NCBI RefSeq assembly: GCF_001577265.1
Contig: NZ_CP014517.1
Location: 3,260,501 to 3,324,500, forward strand
Source: Variovorax sp. PAMC 28711
Lineage (GTDB): Bacteria; Pseudomonadota; Gammaproteobacteria; Burkholderiales; Burkholderiaceae_C
Length of the DNA stretch: 64,000 bases
Reading direction: 5' to 3'
The notes under the pieces are model-generated. The model did not search any database. It was not told the origin of the DNA and saw only the letters and a list, made by a program, of their open reading frames with translations. Shown in pieces: positions 60,691 to 64,000 of this stretch. The translations under genes and the position numbers were made by a program. Each line of letters starts with the position of its first letter. Positions within the stretch are counted from its first letter, which is position 1.

Positions 60691-61473
60691 GGGTCGGTTC
60701 GTCGGTGCCTTGCTGGCGGCATGCGTTGTCGCCACGGGCGCGTCCGCGCAGACCACCTGTGAAAAACCGGTCTACCTGACCTTCGACACCGGCCACATGG
60801 GCATCGCTCCGCTGGTGGCCGACGTGCTCAAGCGGCAGAACGTGCGCGTCACCTTTTTCGCCGCGGCCGAACGCACGCAGACCGACGGCGACAGTCTGGA
60901 CAACCACTGGGCTGCCTGGTGGAAGGCGAGGGCGGCGGAGGGCAACGAGTTCGGCTCGCACACGTACGATCACGTCTACTGGCGCGGGATGACAAGAGCG
61001 TGGTGCCGCGTTTCCGCGTGCGCCCTTCTGCCGGCGCCTTTGCGAACCGCGAGTTCACCTGGTCGGCGGCCGAGTACTGCGAAAACATCGCCAAGTCCTC
61101 GGAGCGGCTCGCGCTCATTACCGGCAAGAAACCGCTGCCGTTGTTCCGCGCGCCCGGCGGCAAGACCTCGCCGAAGCTGCTCGCCGCCGCCAAGGCTTGT
61201 GGCTACGAACACGTGGGCTGGGCGCCCGCAGGCTTCCTTGGCGACGAGCTCCCCAGCGAGAAGTTCAGCAACGACAAGCTGCTCACCCAGGCGCTCGACA
61301 CCATCCGCCCCGGCGACATCCTGCTGGCACACCTCGGTATCTGGTCGCGCAAGGATCCGTGGGCCCCGGCCGACCTGGAACCGCTGATCGTCGGGTTGAA
61401 GGCGAAGGGTTTCTGTTTCGAGACGCTGCGCCAGCATCCGGCTTATCGCAGCTGGATCACGGCACACCCCTGA
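60677..61473 (+). pseudogene. Polysaccharide deacetylase-family protein, one frameshift
   Basis: The corrected product of about 265 residues has a signal peptide (RFVGALLAACVVATGASA). The NodB motif 1 is TFDTGHM (canonical TFDDG) and motif 2 is SHTYDH (HxxxH metal ligands). One base is lost in the G run at 60986-60988, after FGSHTYDHVYWRG; the rest continues in another frame as DDKSVVPRFRVRPS with a later RAPGGKTSP. The start ATG at 60677 overlaps the propeller gene. It could act on a cell-surface or envelope polysaccharide, but the altered motif 1 makes this unsure. Confidence 0.78.
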
Positions 61474-61485
61474 CGGACTGATGCG

Positions 61486-62460
61486 ATGGTCGACTGGCTG
61501 ACAGATCATTTTTCCGCCACGCAGGGCTGGTTTTTCGAGACTGTCGTGCAACCCGTCGTCTATGCGATCGGGCTGGGCGGATGGACCGAAGATGCATTCG
61601 ACGCGACCGGCTGGCTGCTGGTTGGGCTGATCCAGATCGTGGTGCTCGTCGCCCTCATCGGTCCGCTGCAACGATGGCGGCCCGTGGAGTCGGTGACCGA
61701 CCGGCCCGCCATCCGCATCGACATCTTGTATACGCTGATTCACCGGCTCGGCCTGTTCCGACTGGCGATGTTCTTCCTGCTGCAGCCGTTGTTCGACGAT
61801 GCGCTCGGCAGCCTGCGCGCGGCGGGTTGGGGTACGTTGCATCTGGACGAACTCTGGCCGGGCGTGACGGACACGCCGTGGCTGGCGTTCGCCATCTACC
61901 TCGTCGTGCTCGACTTCGTCGAATACCTCATCCACCGAGGCCAACATGGCTTCAACTGGTGGTGGGGGCTGCATTCGCTGCACCACTCGCAGCGCCAGAT
62001 GACGATGTGGAGCGACAACCGCAACCATCTGCTGGACGATGTGATCCACGACACGATCATCGTGATCGTCGCGCAGCTCATCGGCGTGGCGCCGGGGCAG
62101 TTCATCGCGGTGGTGGCATTGACCCAGCTCAGCGAGAGCTTGCAGCACGCGAACCTTCGCCTGTCGTTCGGCGCCATCGGCGAGCGGCTCTGGATCAGTC
62201 CGCGCTTCCATCGGCTGCACCACAGCATCGGGATCGGCCATGAATCCGGCGGTCCGAAAACATTGGGCGGCCACAATTTCGGCGTGTTGTTGCCGTGGTG
62301 GGACATGCTGTTTCGCACCGGCAATTTCGAGAATCGGTACGACGCGACCGGCATCCGTGACCAGATCGATCCCGCCACCGGCGCCCCGCAGCGCGACTAC
62401 GGCAGAGGTTTCTGGGCCCAGCAGTGGCTCGGGCTGAAGCGAATGGTCGGGCGCGGCTGA
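61486..62460 (+). CDS. Fatty acid hydroxylase/sterol desaturase superfamily protein
   Basis: The 324-residue membrane protein has about four helices and a di-iron histidine pattern: HRGQH (residues near 147), HSLHH, QHANL and HRLHH. This superfamily includes sterol desaturases and hydroxylases for fatty acids, carotenoids and alkanes. The substrate here is unknown. It lies 12 bp after the deacetylase and 36 bp before the EI24 gene. Confidence 0.85.
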   Translation: MVDWLTDHFSATQGWFFETVVQPVVYAIGLGGWTEDAFDATGWLLVGLIQIVVLVALIGPLQRWRPVESVTDRPAIRIDILYTLIHRLGLFRLAMFFLLQPLFDDALGSLRAAGWGTLHLDELWPGVTDTPWLAFAIYLVVLDFVEYLIHRGQHGFNWWWGLHSLHHSQRQMTMWSDNRNHLLDDVIHDTIIVIVAQLIGVAPGQFIAVVALTQLSESLQHANLRLSFGAIGERLWISPRFHRLHHSIGIGHESGGPKTLGGHNFGVLLPWWDMLFRTGNFENRYDATGIRDQIDPATGAPQRDYGRGFWAQQWLGLKRMVGRG

Positions 62461-62496
62461 CCGGCCTTCCATCCGGCGGCGTTATCCTCGCACCCG

Positions 62497-63381
62497 ATGC
62501 GCCTCTTGCTTGATTCCTTCTGGCGCGCGGTGGCCTACTGCCTGCGCCCCCGCGTGATCCTCCTGTCCCTGCTGCCGCTCGGCCTCATGGCCCTGCTGGC
62601 GGCGGCTTTCGGCTATTTCTACTGGACGCCTGCCGTTGCCTGGACGCGCGAGGCGCTCGACGCCTGGCCGATGCTGTCCAGCGTGTGGGGCTGGATCGGT
62701 GGATTGTTTTCGGCCGACCCGCGGACCTTCCTCGCGCCGCTGGCCGTGGTGTTGGCCGCGACGCCTGTGCTCGTGGTGCTGTCGCTTCTCGTGGTGGCGG
62801 CGTTCATGGCGCCAGCGCTGACCCGGCTGGTGGGCGAGCGGCGCTTTCCGTTGCTCGCGCAGAAGAAGGGCGCGTCCTTTCTCGGCAGCGTCGCCCGCTC
62901 GCTCGGCGTCACGCTGCTGGCGCTCGTGGCTCTGCTGATATCCATGCCGCTCTGGTTGATTCCGCCGCTGGTGCTCATCCTGCCGCCCTTGATCTGGGGT
63001 TGGCTGACCTACCGCGTCATGAGCTTCGACGCGCTTGCCGAATACGCCAGTGCCGAAGAACGCGCTGCGCTGCTGCGGGCGCACCGCCTGCCGCTGCTCG
63101 GCATCGGCGTGCTGTGCGGATACCTCGGCGCGGCGCCGAGCATCGTGTGGGCCTCTGGCGTCCTGTTCGCTGCCGCCTTCTTCGTTCTGGTGCCGATCGC
63201 GATCTGGATCTACACCCTGGTGTTCGCGTTTTCCGCACTCTGGTTCGCGCATTACTGTCTCGACGCACTGAGCCAGCTGCGCGCGCAACGCGCCGCGGCT
63301 GTCGGTGCGACGGATCCTGTGGCCATCCTGCCTGCCCCCGAAGCCGATCGTGCGATCGCTTCCCAACGGAGTTCACCATGA
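62497..63381 (+). CDS. EI24-domain (CysZ-like) inner-membrane protein
   Basis: The 294-residue protein has several membrane helices, a first cytoplasmic stretch (LLDSFWRAVAYCLRPRVI), and the KKGASFLGSVARSLG segment before the middle helices. This pattern is typical of EI24/CysZ-like proteins. True CysZ is a sulfate permease, but most homologues have no proven substrate. The stop overlaps the next start by 4 bp (ATGA). Confidence 0.78.
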   Translation: MRLLLDSFWRAVAYCLRPRVILLSLLPLGLMALLAAAFGYFYWTPAVAWTREALDAWPMLSSVWGWIGGLFSADPRTFLAPLAVVLAATPVLVVLSLLVVAAFMAPALTRLVGERRFPLLAQKKGASFLGSVARSLGVTLLALVALLISMPLWLIPPLVLILPPLIWGWLTYRVMSFDALAEYASAEERAALLRAHRLPLLGIGVLCGYLGAAPSIVWASGVLFAAAFFVLVPIAIWIYTLVFAFSALWFAHYCLDALSQLRAQRAAAVGATDPVAILPAPEADRAIASQRSSP

Positions 63382-64000
63382 CGCGTGCGATCGGCCTCAT
63401 CGTCGTCGGCGACGAAATTCTTTCTGGCAAGCGTGCCGACAAGCACATGCCCAAGGTCATCGAACTGCTCGCGGCCCGCGGCCTGCAGCTCGCGTGGTCG
63501 GAGTACGTCGGCGACGAACCGGTGCGCATCACGGCGGCGCTCGCTCGCGCGTTCGCGTCGGGCGACATCGTCTTTTCCACCGGCGGCATCGGCGCCACCC
63601 CCGACGACCACACACGGCAATGCGCCGCCGCCGCACTCGGCGTGCCGCTGGCCCTGCATCCGGAAGCCGAGGTGTTGATCCGCGAGCGCATCAAGGACAC
63701 TGCGGCAGAGCAGGGCATCGCCTACGAACCCGACCGCCCGGACAACGTGCATCGCCTGAACATGGGCGTGTTCCCGCGCGGCGCGACGATCATCGCCAAT
63801 CCGTACAACAAGATTCCCGGTTTCAGTGTGGCCGACGTCCATTTCGTGCCCGGCTTCCCGGTGATGGCGTGGCCGATGATCGAATCGGTGCTCGACACCC
63901 GCTACACCGCTCTGTTCGCGCGCGGGCAGGCGGCCGAAAAGTCCGTGATCGTGTTCGGTGCCATGGAGGCGACGCTCACGCCGCTGATGCAGGCCATCGA
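63378..64000 (+). CDS. Molybdopterin-binding/CinA-like protein, N-terminal part
   Basis: The frame opens at ATG 63378 and runs off the window, so only the first 207 residues are seen. They form a MoCF-biosynthesis/CinA-type domain: IGLIVVGDEILSGKRADKHM, then STGGIGATPDDHT. This is the MoaB/Mog-like fold, which is also found in competence/damage-inducible protein A (COG1058). Whether the C-terminal CinA amidase domain follows cannot be seen. It is translationally coupled to the EI24 gene. Confidence 0.85.
   Translation, partial: MTRAIGLIVVGDEILSGKRADKHMPKVIELLAARGLQLAWSEYVGDEPVRITAALARAFASGDIVFSTGGIGATPDDHTRQCAAAALGVPLALHPEAEVLIRERIKDTAAEQGIAYEPDRPDNVHRLNMGVFPRGATIIANPYNKIPGFSVADVHFVPGFPVMAWPMIESVLDTRYTALFARGQAAEKSVIVFGAMEATLTPLMQAI

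Overview
The window is GC-rich bacterial chromosome that most resembles Comamonadaceae (Betaproteobacteria), probably Variovorax or a close relative. The support is a tmRNA tag ANDERFALAA, a fused aroA-cmk gene, the order gyrA-serC-pheA-tyrA-aroA/cmk-rpsA-ihfB-lapA-lapB, and the mix of TRAP, Mrp and sugar-acid genes. The genus is an inference. I see no phage, IS element, CRISPR array or integration scar.

1-9.4 kb: the C-terminal end of a ModE-type molybdate regulator, a small DUF3297 gene and a GAF/Fis-type regulator that is divergent from a molybdenum-hydroxylase operon, coxS-coxL-coxM-coxD-coxE-coxG-coxI. CoxL carries AYRGAGR instead of AYxCSFR and the gene order is S-L-M, so this is a form II enzyme whose substrate may not be CO. 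9.4-12.5 kb: an orphan small protein and a NarL-type response regulator with a membrane histidine kinase.

12.5-20.7 kb: a sugar-acid locus. A xylonate/arabonate-type dehydratase, a DenD-like dehydrogenase and a GntR/FCD repressor face a complete CUT1 ABC importer. 20.8-24.6 kb: a glutathione S-transferase, then a two-component system (HprRS/CusRS type) divergent from an exported HbpS/GlcG-like protein and an exported 5-hydroxyisourate hydrolase, with a recognisable HprR-like box in between.

24.7-40 kb (all minus strand): a complete Mrp cation/proton antiporter operon (mrpA-B fused, C, D, E, F, G), a tripartite RND efflux system, a CrcB fluoride channel and a TRAP transporter. 40-52.7 kb (minus): a ComEA-like protein, lapB-lapA, ihfB, rpsA, aroA-cmk, tyrA, pheA, serC, a DUF2059 protein and gyrA, i.e. 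the conserved aromatic amino acid/serine/translation/LPS-control block.

52.9-64 kb (plus): an OmpA-family lipoprotein-like outer membrane protein gene, ubiG, gph, tmRNA, a methyltransferase, gamma-glutamyltranspeptidase, an RsuA-family pseudouridine synthase, a YncE-like beta-propeller, a polysaccharide deacetylase, a fatty-acid hydroxylase/sterol desaturase, an EI24 membrane protein and the start of a CinA/MoaB-like gene that runs off the window.

Six genes between 39.8 and 61.0 kb (dctP, lapB, aroA-cmk, the methyltransferase, the pseudouridine synthase and the deacetylase) carry a total of eight single-base deletions, mostly in short G/C runs. Several of these genes are normally essential, so sequencing or assembly error is more likely than true decay.
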